Below are positions 9,187 to 17,974 of a stretch of DNA of 64,000 nucleotides, piece after piece (position 1 is the first letter of the stretch; the number at the start of each line of letters is the position of its first letter). The notes beneath the pieces are model-generated. The model made no database searches. It worked only from the letters and a program-made list of their open reading frames with translations, and had not been told where the DNA came from. The position numbers and the translations under genes were made by a program. This DNA comes from Bacteroidaceae bacterium (GTDB lineage: Bacteria; Bacteroidota; Bacteroidia; Bacteroidales; Bacteroidaceae): assembly GCA_017642425.1 (NCBI GenBank), contig JAGCPB010000064.1, positions 1 through 64,000 on the forward strand, in the 5' to 3' direction.

Positions 9187-9920
9187 TGGATATGAAAAAG
9201 ATATTGTTGTTCTGTCTTATGATAGCGTCCGCAGCCGCGATATCCGCCCAGCGTTCAGACCGTTCATACGTACGTAAAGGCAACCGTATGTTTGAGGACA
9301 GCCTGTTCATTAAAGCCGAGGAGAACTATCTTAAGGCTGTGGATATGAATCCGGAACTGTATGAAGGCAATTATAACCTTGGTAATGCATACACAGCCCA
9401 ACAGAAACCAAATGAGGCTGTAGAGCAGTACAGAAAAGCCGCCAATGCATTGGAGGCCAGAAAAAAAGAACTGATGGATGATCCGTCTGCCAGCAGGAAG
9501 GAACTGGAGAAATGCAAGAATGAACTGGCTCAAACATATCATAATACCGGTGTCGTATATCATATGTCGGAACGTTATGACAAAGCGGTCGAATCATATA
9601 AGGAGGCTTTGCGTAACAATCCTCAGGATGATGAGACCCGTTACAATCTGATTCTGGCCCAGCGTATGCTGCAGCAACAACAGGATCAGCAACAGGATCA
9701 ACAGCAGGAACAGCAACAGCAGGAACAGCAGAATCAGGAGGAACAGCAACAGCAGGAACAGCAACAGGAACAACAGCAGCAGGAGCAGCAGGATATGTCT
9801 CAGGAGAATGCCGAGCAGATTCTGGAGGCAGCCATGCAGGACGAGAAGGATGTCCAGGAGCGTGTTCAGGAGCAGCTTCTGCGGGTACAACCCAAGAAAC
9901 CTTTAGAAAAAGATTGGTAA
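9186..9920 (+). CDS. batC: BatC, TPR protein with a polyglutamine linker
   Basis: A 244-residue exported protein: signal sequence (to about residue 21), tetratricopeptide repeats around 25-70 and 108-160, then a stretch of about 45 residues made almost only of Gln with scattered Glu and Asp (encoded around 9670-9795), and a short C-terminal tail. TPRs mediate protein contacts, presumably within the Bat complex. The start overlaps the batB stop. The Gln-rich region is built from CAG/CAA codons in near-repeats and may vary in length between strains. Confidence 0.9.
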   Translation: MDMKKILLFCLMIASAAAISAQRSDRSYVRKGNRMFEDSLFIKAEENYLKAVDMNPELYEGNYNLGNAYTAQQKPNEAVEQYRKAANALEARKKELMDDPSASRKELEKCKNELAQTYHNTGVVYHMSERYDKAVESYKEALRNNPQDDETRYNLILAQRMLQQQQDQQQDQQQEQQQQEQQNQEEQQQQEQQQEQQQQEQQDMSQENAEQILEAAMQDEKDVQERVQEQLLRVQPKKPLEKDW

Positions 9921-9921
9921 T

Positions 9922-11781
9922 ATGAATATATCAAACAAGACAAAATGCATGTTGCTTTCGGTTATGCTACTGATGCTGACCGGAGTACAAGCCATTGCCC
10001 AGGATGTTTCATTTACAGCCCAGGCCCCTCAGGCCGTGGTGGTTGGTGAGCGTTTCAGGATTACGTATAAGGTCAATACCCGTGACGCCAAGGAGTTCCG
10101 TGCTCCGGATATGAAGAGTCTTGATATCCTTACCGGTCCTGCCACGTCATCATCTTCAAGTACAAGTATTTACAATGGCCAGGTTACAAGTAGCTATACC
10201 ATAACATATACTTATACCGCAGTAGCAACCGAGGAGGGTGAGATCCAGCTTGACGGTGCCACCATAAAGGCCAACGGAAAGCAGGTAACATCTAACAAGC
10301 TGACAATAAAGGTCCTTCCCCAGGACAAGACCACTCAATCTCAGGGCAACCAGGGGCAAAGGAGCAATCAGTCCTCACAGAGACAGTCATCAGGCGGTTC
10401 TTCGGCCATTTCATCGGAAGATCTGTTCATGCTGGCCACGGTAGACAAGACTACGGTTTATGAACAGGAGGCGCTGTTGCTTAGTTTCAAGGTTTATGCC
10501 CTTCCGTCAATAGACCTGAGGAGTCTGAGCAACAAAATGCCGGACCTTAAGAACTTCCATGTCCAGGAGGTTGACCTCCCTCAGCAGAAGGAGTTTCAGT
10601 TGGAACATTACAATGGCCGCAATTACAGGACAATACTTTGGAGCCAGTATGTGCTTTTTCCGCAACATTCAGGTGAACTGGAGATACCGGCCACTACATT
10701 TGAAGGTATCATTGCACAACCGGTTGAGAGCAATGACGTATTTGACATGTTCTTCAATGCCGGACGTTATACCGAGGTCAAGAAGGACCTTACCACACGG
10801 AACATCAAGATAAATGTCAAACCGCTGCCGCAGGGTAAGACAAGCTCATTCTATGGTGGAGTGGGTGACTTCTCCCTAAGTTCCACCATAAGCAGTACAG
10901 ATGTGACTGCCAATGACGCCGTTACGGTACGTGTGATTTTGTCCGGTACCGGTAATCTTAAACTCATAAAGACTCCCGAACTCAAGTTCCCTCAGGACTT
11001 TGACATATATGATCCTAAGGTTGAGAACAAATACACCATAAAGAATGGACGGCAGACCGGTAACAAGGTGTATGAATATCTTGTCATACCACGCCATTCG
11101 GGACAATACACGATTCCTGCGTTGGAGTTCCAGTATTTTGACCCCAAGAGTGGAACATACAAGACGACAAAGACCCAGGAATACACCCTGAACGTTGCTA
11201 AAGGACAGGGAGGTGGGGAGTCCCAGACATCTGTCGCATATGTCAATAAGGAAGACCTTAAATATGTAGGTCAGGACGTGCGTTTCCACTCCACACCGGT
11301 TGAACTCAAGTCCGGCAATGGAGGATTTTTCGGGTCTGCACTGTTCTATGCTTATCTTGCACTTCCGCTTGTTGTCTTGCTGATACTGGTTCTCATATCC
11401 CGCAAACGTATAGCAGACAGCGCCAATGTGGCTAAGGTACGTGTCAAGAAAGCCAGTTCTGTGGCAACCAAACGCCTCAAGGTGGCTCATAAACTCATGA
11501 AAGAGGGACGTAAGAATGAGTTTTATGATGAGATGATGCGGGCCATGTTCGGTTATCTTGGTGATAAACTGGCCATTTCAACGGCAGATTTGTCCAAGGA
11601 CAGGATAGGAGAGAGGCTTCTGGACCATAAGGTATCCCAGGAAAATGTGAATCAGGTTATAGGATTGCTTGATGACTGCGAATTTGCCCGTTATGCCCCG
11701 GGTGATGACACAGGACGTATGGACCGGCTGTATGAACAGGCAGTGAGCGTGATTGGGCAGATTGAGAACTCAATCAAGTAA
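9922..11781 (+). CDS. batD: BatD, large envelope protein
   Basis: A 619-residue protein with a signal peptide (MNISNKTKCMLLSVMLLMLTG..., cleavage after AIA-Q), a Ser/Thr/Gln-rich stretch around 140-165, a long extracytoplasmic beta-rich region, one transmembrane segment near 470-492 followed by RKR, and a C-terminal cytoplasmic helical domain of about 125 residues. This is the BatD layout. It starts one base after the batC stop and ends three bases before batE. Function is inferred from the operon only. Confidence 0.9.
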   Translation: MNISNKTKCMLLSVMLLMLTGVQAIAQDVSFTAQAPQAVVVGERFRITYKVNTRDAKEFRAPDMKSLDILTGPATSSSSSTSIYNGQVTSSYTITYTYTAVATEEGEIQLDGATIKANGKQVTSNKLTIKVLPQDKTTQSQGNQGQRSNQSSQRQSSGGSSAISSEDLFMLATVDKTTVYEQEALLLSFKVYALPSIDLRSLSNKMPDLKNFHVQEVDLPQQKEFQLEHYNGRNYRTILWSQYVLFPQHSGELEIPATTFEGIIAQPVESNDVFDMFFNAGRYTEVKKDLTTRNIKINVKPLPQGKTSSFYGGVGDFSLSSTISSTDVTANDAVTVRVILSGTGNLKLIKTPELKFPQDFDIYDPKVENKYTIKNGRQTGNKVYEYLVIPRHSGQYTIPALEFQYFDPKSGTYKTTKTQEYTLNVAKGQGGGESQTSVAYVNKEDLKYVGQDVRFHSTPVELKSGNGGFFGSALFYAYLALPLVVLLILVLISRKRIADSANVAKVRVKKASSVATKRLKVAHKLMKEGRKNEFYDEMMRAMFGYLGDKLAISTADLSKDRIGERLLDHKVSQENVNQVIGLLDDCEFARYAPGDDTGRMDRLYEQAVSVIGQIENSIK

Positions 11782-11784
11782 GAT

Positions 11785-12585
11785 ATGAAGAAGATAATAT
11801 TTATATTGTTGGCGATTTTTCCGGTGCTGGCTGTGGCACAGGAGGATGGCGGAATGACCAGTTTGGTGGCAGATTCCACCAAGACAGATGCTTTACCTAC
11901 GCTTGCTCAGGCAGACAGCGCTTATATACAAGGTGATTACCTGACAGCAATCAGTATGTATGAGTGGATTATTGATAATCAAGGAACCAATGCAACTCTA
12001 TATATGAATCTGGGCAACTGCTGGCTCAAGCGTGATGAGGTGGCTAAGGCAATTCTTTATTATGAGCGTGCATACCTGATCAATCCGTCAGATCCCGATA
12101 TCAGATTCAATTTGGAGCTTGCCCGTACCAAGACTGTAGACAAGGTTAATCCGGTGAACCAGCTGTTTATTGTGGTATGGTTCAATAAACTGGTTGCAGC
12201 TACCGATGTGAACGGCTGGGCTGTCCTTACAGTGCTTTTGTTTGCCGTTACCATTATATTGGCAGGTTTGTTCCTGTTCTCAAAGAAATCAGGCATCCGT
12301 AAATTGTCATTTTCTTTTAGCGCTTTTTTCTTGGTTTTGTCCATTTTATCATTTATCTTCGCTACAACGCAGTTGGGTAATCTTAAAAAGCGTGATACGG
12401 CAATCATCATGTCACCGAGCGTTACGGTCAAGAGTACTCCCAGCAGCGCCGGTACAGACCTGTTCATTATCCATGAGGGTCGTAAAGTCAAGATTCTTGA
12501 TTCATCCATGAAAGAATGGGTGGAGATAAGGCTGGAGGACGGAAATACAGGTTGGATACCGGTCAATGTGATGGAAATTATTTAA
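11785..12585 (+). CDS. batE: BatE, TPR and SH3-like protein
   Basis: A 266-residue protein: signal peptide ending at AVA-Q, TPR region about 35-110, two transmembrane segments (about 148-168 and 176-198), and a C-terminal bacterial SH3-like domain (VTVKSTPSSAGTDLFIIHEG ... GWIPVNVMEII, about 212-266). SH3b domains often bind peptidoglycan or peptides in the envelope. It is the last canonical Bat gene; the PAP2 gene begins 13 bases later and may be read through. Confidence 0.9.
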   Translation: MKKIIFILLAIFPVLAVAQEDGGMTSLVADSTKTDALPTLAQADSAYIQGDYLTAISMYEWIIDNQGTNATLYMNLGNCWLKRDEVAKAILYYERAYLINPSDPDIRFNLELARTKTVDKVNPVNQLFIVVWFNKLVAATDVNGWAVLTVLLFAVTIILAGLFLFSKKSGIRKLSFSFSAFFLVLSILSFIFATTQLGNLKKRDTAIIMSPSVTVKSTPSSAGTDLFIIHEGRKVKILDSSMKEWVEIRLEDGNTGWIPVNVMEII

Positions 12586-12598
12586 AAAGCAGTATGGA

Positions 12599-13306
12599 AT
12601 GACTGAATTACAGGGTCTCATAGAGACAGACAGATTGGCCACGCTGTCAGTTAATGGCAGCGATTCCATTTTCTGGGATGGTGTGGCCGATATATATACT
12701 TCAGTCATAGTCTGGATCCCGCTTGCTATATTCGCTATCTTACTGATAATAAGGAATATAAATCCCAAAAGGCTTATTTTGGCGCTTCTTGTTGTAGCAC
12801 TTACGGTATTGTTGTGTGACCAGTTGTCATCAACAGTCTGCAAACCGTTTTTCCATAGGCTCAGACCTACACGCGATCCCTATATATTAGATATGGTGGA
12901 TACCGTAAATGGCTATCGTGGAGGGCTTTACGGATTTATTTCCAGTCACGCGGCCAATTCGTTCGGTTTGGCGGTATTGTTTATGTGGCTGGTTAAAGAC
13001 AAGTGGTTCAGTTTATCCGTTATTTCATGGGCTGTTTTCAATTCATTGATAAGAACTTATCTGGGAGTTCATTTTGTGGGCGATATACTTGCAGGCGCCA
13101 TTGCGGGATGTCTCTTGGGTAGTCTGACATACTGGATATACAGATTGTTTACGCGCAAGGACACTGTGCGGCACACTCATGATTCAAGTCTTTTATATAC
13201 AAAGTCCGGATTCATGCGCAGTGACGTATTCACGTTCATGTGTGTGCTGTTCGGGACTTATTCGTTCATACTTGTAGGAGGATGTATAAAACCCGTGTTA
13301 TTCTGA
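12599..13306 (+). CDS. PAP2-family membrane phosphatase
   Basis: A 235-residue polytopic protein with the three phosphatidic-acid-phosphatase motifs: K-x6-RP (KPFFHRLRP), SSHAANSFG in place of PSGH, and R-x5-H-x3-D (RTYLGVHFVGD). Such enzymes dephosphorylate lipid phosphates such as undecaprenyl pyrophosphate, phosphatidate or lipid A at the outer face of the inner membrane. The substrate cannot be told from sequence. About five hydrophobic segments are visible. The 13-base gap to batE suggests the same transcript. Confidence 0.88.
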   Translation: MTELQGLIETDRLATLSVNGSDSIFWDGVADIYTSVIVWIPLAIFAILLIIRNINPKRLILALLVVALTVLLCDQLSSTVCKPFFHRLRPTRDPYILDMVDTVNGYRGGLYGFISSHAANSFGLAVLFMWLVKDKWFSLSVISWAVFNSLIRTYLGVHFVGDILAGAIAGCLLGSLTYWIYRLFTRKDTVRHTHDSSLLYTKSGFMRSDVFTFMCVLFGTYSFILVGGCIKPVLF

Positions 13307-13342
13307 AAAAAACAAACCAAGATTGATAATAACCAAATTTAA

Positions 13343-13603
13343 ATGCTTATGACCAGATTAATCACATTCAATGAACTGCGCCAGATCAAGGCGCAACTTC
13401 CGGAGGGCAGTATTCACAGAATTGCCGATGAGCTGAATCTTGATGTAGAGACTGTACGCAATTTTTTTGGCGGTACAAACTACAAGAAAGGTTCAGCTGT
13501 AGGTTTTCATATTGAGCCGGGACCAAACGGTGGTTGCGTATTCCTGGATGATACGACGGTTCTGGACAGAGCGCTGGAGATAATTGCTGAGAGCAAGAAG
13601 TAA
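13343..13603 (+). CDS. Small putative DNA-binding protein
   Basis: An 86-residue protein with a helix-turn-helix-like segment (HRIADELNLDVETVRNFFGG) followed by a beta-rich tail containing HIEPGPNGGCVFLDD. Similar small proteins annotated as DNA-binding are widespread in Bacteroidales, but I know of no defined target. An alternative ATG lies six bases downstream. It is 36 bases after the PAP2 gene and is closed by a strong terminator. DNA binding is inferred from the helical segment only. Confidence 0.75.
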   Translation: MLMTRLITFNELRQIKAQLPEGSIHRIADELNLDVETVRNFFGGTNYKKGSAVGFHIEPGPNGGCVFLDDTTVLDRALEIIAESKK

Positions 13604-13634
13604 ATTGAGAATTGAAAATTGAAAATTGAGAATT
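13603..13634 (+). repeat. Short tandem AATTGA(A/G)AATTG-type repeat
   Basis: Four consecutive units of the pattern AATTGAg/a run from the stop codon to the terminator stem. A related ATTTTCAATT block lies at 13811-13821. Similar A/T-rich units occur between genes in some Bacteroidota. Confidence 0.6.
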
Positions 13635-13665
13635 AAATGCTTGCGAAATATCGCAAGCATTTTTC
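13635..13665 (+). terminator. Terminator after the small DNA-binding protein gene
   Basis: A perfect 12-base-pair stem (AAATGCTTGCGA / TCGCAAGCATTT) with an AATA loop, followed by TTTTC. It ends the rightward Bat-PAP2 transcript. Confidence 0.85.
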
Positions 13666-13779
13666 TTATAATTATAAAGGAGAAATCCCTCATGCTGAAA
13701 TTTCTCAATTATTTGCATAATAACTATTATGTTAAATAACGAATATTAAAACACACCCCACTGTCGGGAAATAACAAAA

Positions 13780-13810
13780 CAAGAAAGGCTTCACAAACCG
13801 TGAAGCCTTT
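13780..13810 (-). terminator. Terminator-like hairpin downstream of the TPR gene (distal)
   Basis: An 11-base-pair stem AAAGGCTTCAC / GTGAAGCCTTT with a five-base loop. On the minus strand it is followed by CTTGTTTTGTT, so it fits a leftward transcript. It may back up the hairpin at 13823-13862. Confidence 0.65.
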
Positions 13811-13822
13811 CAATTTTCAATT

Positions 13823-13862
13823 AAATAAATAAGAACCTTCTGAATGAAGGTCTTATTTATTT
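13823..13862 (-). terminator. A/T-rich hairpin at the TPR gene stop
   Basis: A 17-base-pair stem with one bulge (AAATAAATAAGA-CCTTC and its complement) around a five-base loop. It abuts the stop codon of the leftward TPR gene and could protect its 3' end or terminate transcription. Confidence 0.55.
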
Positions 13863-15154
13863 TAAAGCATTCCTTTTTCTTTCATTCTGGCCTCAACTTC
13901 CTTCAACTCCTTAGGCATATCAACCTGATAATAGATTGTCTGCAGAGGAATTCCCCATTTTTCTACAGCACTTGGCTCCATCTCCCTGTATGTGATAAAG
14001 TACGGGAGAGCTTTCTTATAGTAATTTTTCTGCTCCTGAACGGCTTTCTTGTATGCTGCTGAACGGTAGTCAAGATTGTTCATGGAATCAATGTAGTCCG
14101 AAGCCTGGAACATTATGCACAGACCAAGATTGAAATGAGCATCAGACAGGCTGTTGTCCTTTTCAATTGCTGTCTCATAATAACCGATAGCCTTCTCATA
14201 ATCCTTGTTGGTCTGGGCTATATAACCAAGTACATAGTAGTTGTAGGCTTTTTCTGGAGCAATCTGAACCATCTCGTCCACAAACTTCTCAAGTTCAGTC
14301 ATATCATTCTTGAGGTTGTAGTAGTTGAGCAGTTTACCGTAATAATACTCCACTGTAGGATATTTAACCAATCCCTGCTTCAGTGTCTCAAGCCATTTTA
14401 CGGTATCCTGCAGATTGCCGTAGGCATCGCAAAGCATCTCTGTAGCTGTTTCTCCAACTTCCTCATCGGCTGTTGCCACAGTTGCAAACTTGAGAACTTT
14501 ATCCCATTTTTCCATATTGTATGCGGCGAGTGCAGGATAATATGAGTATATGGGCCTGTTATTCTGATAGTTAGTGTCAGCGTCCGTATATTCCTTAACC
14601 ATCGGATAGTTGCCAACGGTAAAGTAGCTGTCAAACATCTCATATGCCTTGTCATAATCCTGATGGTCATTGAAATAGAAAATACCGCCACGAATCAGGT
14701 CACTCATGGTTCTGTACATCTCATAGGCGTTTTTCTTTTTTGCCTCATCAGATGTCTTGCCCTTGGCATTGGGAATCTGCTGAATAGAATCTGCCATAAT
14801 TGCGTAACGATACCATTGTGTAAGGTAATTATACATACCTACGGTATCATAACGCTGACCATCAAGATTGAAGGATTTTCTGTTCTCCTCAGTGTAGAAA
14901 TGGTGATAAACATCAGCTGCTATGAGCCAAGTCTGATCCCAATCCTTGACCAAAGGATCTTTCATTGCCTGGTCTATGAGTCTTTTGGCCCCCCTCTTGT
15001 CTTGGACATCATCTCTTTCCATTTCGTTCTTAGCATCCTTAACCAGCTTTTGAGCCGTCTTGGTAGCCTTCTTGAGCTCTTTCTCAGTCATTTGTGCGTA
15101 TGATGTGCAGGACATTCCCAGAACTGCAATCAAAACAAATACAAGCTTCTTCAT
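13862..15154 (-). CDS. Exported TPR-repeat protein
   Basis: A 430-residue protein with an N-terminal signal peptide (MKKLVFVLIAVLGMSCTSYA-Q) and tetratricopeptide repeats over most of the mature chain, clearest at about 290-370 (KAYNYYVLGYIAQTNKDYEKAIGYYE, DAHFNLGLCIM). It probably acts in the periplasm as a protein-interaction scaffold; no enzymatic motif is seen. It lies 60 bases downstream of gyrA on the same strand and has no obvious promoter of its own, so it may be read from the gyrA transcript. The specific role is unknown. Confidence 0.82.
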   Translation of the reverse strand: MKKLVFVLIAVLGMSCTSYAQMTEKELKKATKTAQKLVKDAKNEMERDDVQDKRGAKRLIDQAMKDPLVKDWDQTWLIAADVYHHFYTEENRKSFNLDGQRYDTVGMYNYLTQWYRYAIMADSIQQIPNAKGKTSDEAKKKNAYEMYRTMSDLIRGGIFYFNDHQDYDKAYEMFDSYFTVGNYPMVKEYTDADTNYQNNRPIYSYYPALAAYNMEKWDKVLKFATVATADEEVGETATEMLCDAYGNLQDTVKWLETLKQGLVKYPTVEYYYGKLLNYYNLKNDMTELEKFVDEMVQIAPEKAYNYYVLGYIAQTNKDYEKAIGYYETAIEKDNSLSDAHFNLGLCIMFQASDYIDSMNNLDYRSAAYKKAVQEQKNYYKKALPYFITYREMEPSAVEKWGIPLQTIYYQVDMPKELKEVEARMKEKGML

Positions 15155-15214
15155 TTTGAATAAGTTTTATAGGTTTTACATTATTAATATATCAATTCTA
15201 AAGTCTTGTTAAAA

Positions 15215-17734
15215 TCACTCTGTCAAAGGTTCTTCCTGAACAGTTTCCGGGGCTGGTTGCTCCCCACCCTCAGATCCATTGATTGTGGGATCGCTGTCAA
15301 CCTTGCAGATGGAACCTATCTGGTCATTACGCTTTTCCAGGTTAATGAGCCTTATACCTTGTGTGGCACGACCCATAACGCGGAAAGCAGATACTCTTAC
15401 GCGCAGAGTGATGCCTGATTTATTGATGATTACCAGGTCGTTATCATTGGTAACTGCCTGAATTGAAACCAGTTTGCCGGTCTTTTCCGTAATGTTCAGG
15501 GTCTTTACACCCTTGCCGCCACGGTTGGTCTTGCGGTAGTCCTCAATCTCTGAGCGCTTGCCGTAGCCCTGCTCAGATACCACCATTATGGTCTCTTCGG
15601 GCTGCTCGTCGACAGCTATCATGCCTACAACCTGATCCTCACCGTCATCATCAAGCGTCATGGCGCGGACACCGGTAGATACACGACCCATGCCGCGGAC
15701 AGTGCTCTCATTGAAGCGGATGGCACGACCGTTGCGGTTGGCTATGATAATCTCCTTGTTACCGTCTGTGAGCAGGACATTTATAACTTTGTCACCCTCA
15801 TTCAGGTTGATTGCGTTGATACCGTTCTGACGCGGACGTGAGTAATCCTGAAGGATAGTCTTCTTGATTACGCCGTTCTGTGTGCAGAATACCAAATAGT
15901 GGTTGGAGGTAAACTCGGCATCATTAAGGTTCTTGATGGCGATATAAGCGTTTACGGCATCATCGGGCTCAATGTTGAGCATATTCTGGATGGCACGGCC
16001 CTTTGATGTCTTGCCGCCCTCAGGAATATCATAAACCTTAAGCCAGTAGCAACGTCCCTTCTGTGTAAAGAACAGAATGTAGTTGTGTGTTGTTGCAGTG
16101 AATATATGCTCTATAAAGTCCTCGTCACGCTTGTCGCTGCCGCGGGATCCTACTCCACCCCTGCCCTGCTGGCGGTATTCTGTAAGAGCGGTACGCTTGA
16201 TGTAACCCAAATGTGACATAGTGATAATCATAGGCTCATCGGCATAGAAGTCCTCAGGATTGAACTCCTCGCTGGCCAGGACAATCTCTGTCTTGCGGTC
16301 ATCGCCGTATTTGTCAATGATCTGCTGCATCTCATCCTTAATGACCTGCTTGCATTTTTCAGGATCATCCAGGATGCTCTGCAACTCCTCTATACGTGCC
16401 ATTACCTGGTTGTACTCCTCATGCAGCTGATCCTGCATCAGTCCGGTAAGCTGGCGCAGACGCATATCCACAATTGCCTTAGCCTGAATATCGTCCAGTC
16501 CAAAGCGGTCCATAAGGTTCTGTATGGCATCGTTTGGCGTCTTGGCTTTCTTGATGATCTGGATCACCTCATCAATATTGTCAGATGCAATAATCAGTCC
16601 CTCAAGGATATGTGCACGTTTCTTGGCCTCCTCAAGGTCAAATTTTGTGCGACGTATTACGACCTCATGACGGTGGTCTATGAAGCACTTAATAAGCTCA
16701 CGAAGGTTTAGGCATTTGGGGCGTCCCTTAACCAGTGCTATGTTGTTTACGCCGAATGAAGTCTGCAGCGCTGTCATTTTGAACAGTTTGTTCAGTACCA
16801 CGCCTGCATTGGCGTCACGCTTTACGTCAATGACAATACGCATGCCCTCGCGGTCAGACTCGTCATTCACGTTGCTTATGCCCTCTATCTTCTTGTCTGT
16901 AACAAGTTCTGCAATGAACTTGATGAGTTCTGCCTTGTTTACGCCGTAAGGAATCTCGGTCACAACGATCTTGTCATGCTGCTCGCCGGCCTCAATCTCG
17001 GTCTTGGCACGCATGATCACGCGTCCGCGACCGGTCTCATATGCCTCACGTACGCCGCTTATACCATATATATATGCACCGGTGGGGAAATCAGGAGCCT
17101 TTATGAACTGCATCAGTTCATCCACAGTTATGTCTGGGTTGTCAACCATAGCCATGCAGCCGTTCAGAACCTCTGTCAGGTTGTGAGGCGGCATATTGGT
17201 TGCCATACCTACGGCAATACCGGACGAACCGTTTACCAACAGGTTTGGTATTGTTGCGGGGAGTACCGTTGGCTCCTCCTCCTTATTGTCATAGTTGGGT
17301 ACAAAGTCAACGGTGTTCTTGTTTATGTCCTGCATCATCTCCTCGCCTATCTTGCGCAGACGAACCTCGGTATAACGCATGGCAGCCGGGCTGTCACCGT
17401 CAATTGAACCAAAGTTGCCCTGGCCGTCAACAAGCGGATAGCGCATTATCCAATCCTGTGCCAGACGCACAAGAGCACCGTATACTGATGAGTCACCGTG
17501 AGGATGGAAGTGTCCCAATACATCGCCCACCGTACGGGCCGATTTGCGGTATCCCTTATCCGATGTGTTGCCGTCACGCATCATGCTGTACAGTATGCGG
17601 CGGTGCACCGGCTTGAGTCCGTCACGGGCATCCGGAAGGGCTCTGGCTACGATGACTGACATTGAATAGTCAATGTAAGAGGACTTCATCTCCTCCTCAA
17701 TGTTCACCCTGATAATTCTGTCCTGGTTTTCCAA
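15215..17734 (-). CDS. gyrA: DNA gyrase subunit A
   Basis: GyrA is the DNA-cleaving subunit of gyrase, which introduces negative supercoils. The 839-residue protein has the N-terminal winged-helix and tower region with catalytic Tyr121 (AAMRYTEVR), the quinolone-determining stretch [14 protein letters not shown] (77-90), and the six-bladed C-terminal DNA-wrapping domain with a GyrA-box-like NRGGKG. Ser82 aligns with E. coli Ser83; the position of Asp87 is glycine (Gly86). An acidic tail follows residue 815. Divergent from clpC across 240 bases. Confidence 0.97.
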   Translation of the reverse strand: MENQDRIIRVNIEEEMKSSYIDYSMSVIVARALPDARDGLKPVHRRILYSMMRDGNTSDKGYRKSARTVGDVLGHFHPHGDSSVYGALVRLAQDWIMRYPLVDGQGNFGSIDGDSPAAMRYTEVRLRKIGEEMMQDINKNTVDFVPNYDNKEEEPTVLPATIPNLLVNGSSGIAVGMATNMPPHNLTEVLNGCMAMVDNPDITVDELMQFIKAPDFPTGAYIYGISGVREAYETGRGRVIMRAKTEIEAGEQHDKIVVTEIPYGVNKAELIKFIAELVTDKKIEGISNVNDESDREGMRIVIDVKRDANAGVVLNKLFKMTALQTSFGVNNIALVKGRPKCLNLRELIKCFIDHRHEVVIRRTKFDLEEAKKRAHILEGLIIASDNIDEVIQIIKKAKTPNDAIQNLMDRFGLDDIQAKAIVDMRLRQLTGLMQDQLHEEYNQVMARIEELQSILDDPEKCKQVIKDEMQQIIDKYGDDRKTEIVLASEEFNPEDFYADEPMIITMSHLGYIKRTALTEYRQQGRGGVGSRGSDKRDEDFIEHIFTATTHNYILFFTQKGRCYWLKVYDIPEGGKTSKGRAIQNMLNIEPDDAVNAYIAIKNLNDAEFTSNHYLVFCTQNGVIKKTILQDYSRPRQNGINAINLNEGDKVINVLLTDGNKEIIIANRNGRAIRFNESTVRGMGRVSTGVRAMTLDDDGEDQVVGMIAVDEQPEETIMVVSEQGYGKRSEIEDYRKTNRGGKGVKTLNITEKTGKLVSIQAVTNDNDLVIINKSGITLRVRVSAFRVMGRATQGIRLINLEKRNDQIGSICKVDSDPTINGSEGGEQPAPETVQEEPLTE

Positions 17735-17791
17735 TTTGCTTGATTTTTATGTCTTTTAAATAACTTGTTAAGCCTAACTGCATAAAACACC

Positions 17792-17822
17792 CAAAGGTAC
17801 TCCAAAAATAGTTCACGCGCAA
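17792..17822 (-). promoter_or_regulatory. Promoter for gyrA
   Basis: Read on the minus strand: TTG (17820-17822), a 20-base spacer and TACCTTTG (17792-17799), a full match to the phylum promoter. The predicted leader before gyrA is about 50 bases. Confidence 0.7.
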
Positions 17823-17960
17823 CTTTACGCGCGTTTTTTTAATAAGGTGTTGAAAAGATTCCGGCATATGCATCGGACTTTATGGCATAACTTTGTGAAT
17901 GGCATGTGATTTGTTGATATCTTATAGCATGAAAAGGTATGAACCGGGCATAAAACCGAT

Positions 17961-17968
17961 TATCTTTG
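17961..17968 (+). promoter_or_regulatory. -7 promoter element of clpC, immediately before the start codon
   Basis: TATCTTTG at 17961-17968 fits TAnnTTTG. The clpC ATG begins only six bases further on, so the expected transcript start falls on or next to it. The -33 region is weak (TATG at 17938-17941). Confidence 0.5.
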
Positions 17969-17974
17969 CAAAGA

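Noticed and set aside
9670-9795. A CAG/CAA repeat block that superficially looks like a repeat array.
   Set aside because: It is in frame inside batC and codes for a Gln-rich linker; there are no spacers or cas genes.
15215-17734. GyrA residue 86 is Gly where E. coli has Asp87, which could suggest quinolone resistance.
   Set aside because: This position varies naturally in Bacteroidota GyrA, and the key serine (Ser82) is retained, so no resistance claim is justified.
17966-17974. A TTG start three codons upstream for clpC.
   Set aside because: The TTG is part of the -7 promoter element and the protein start MEYRL is typical.
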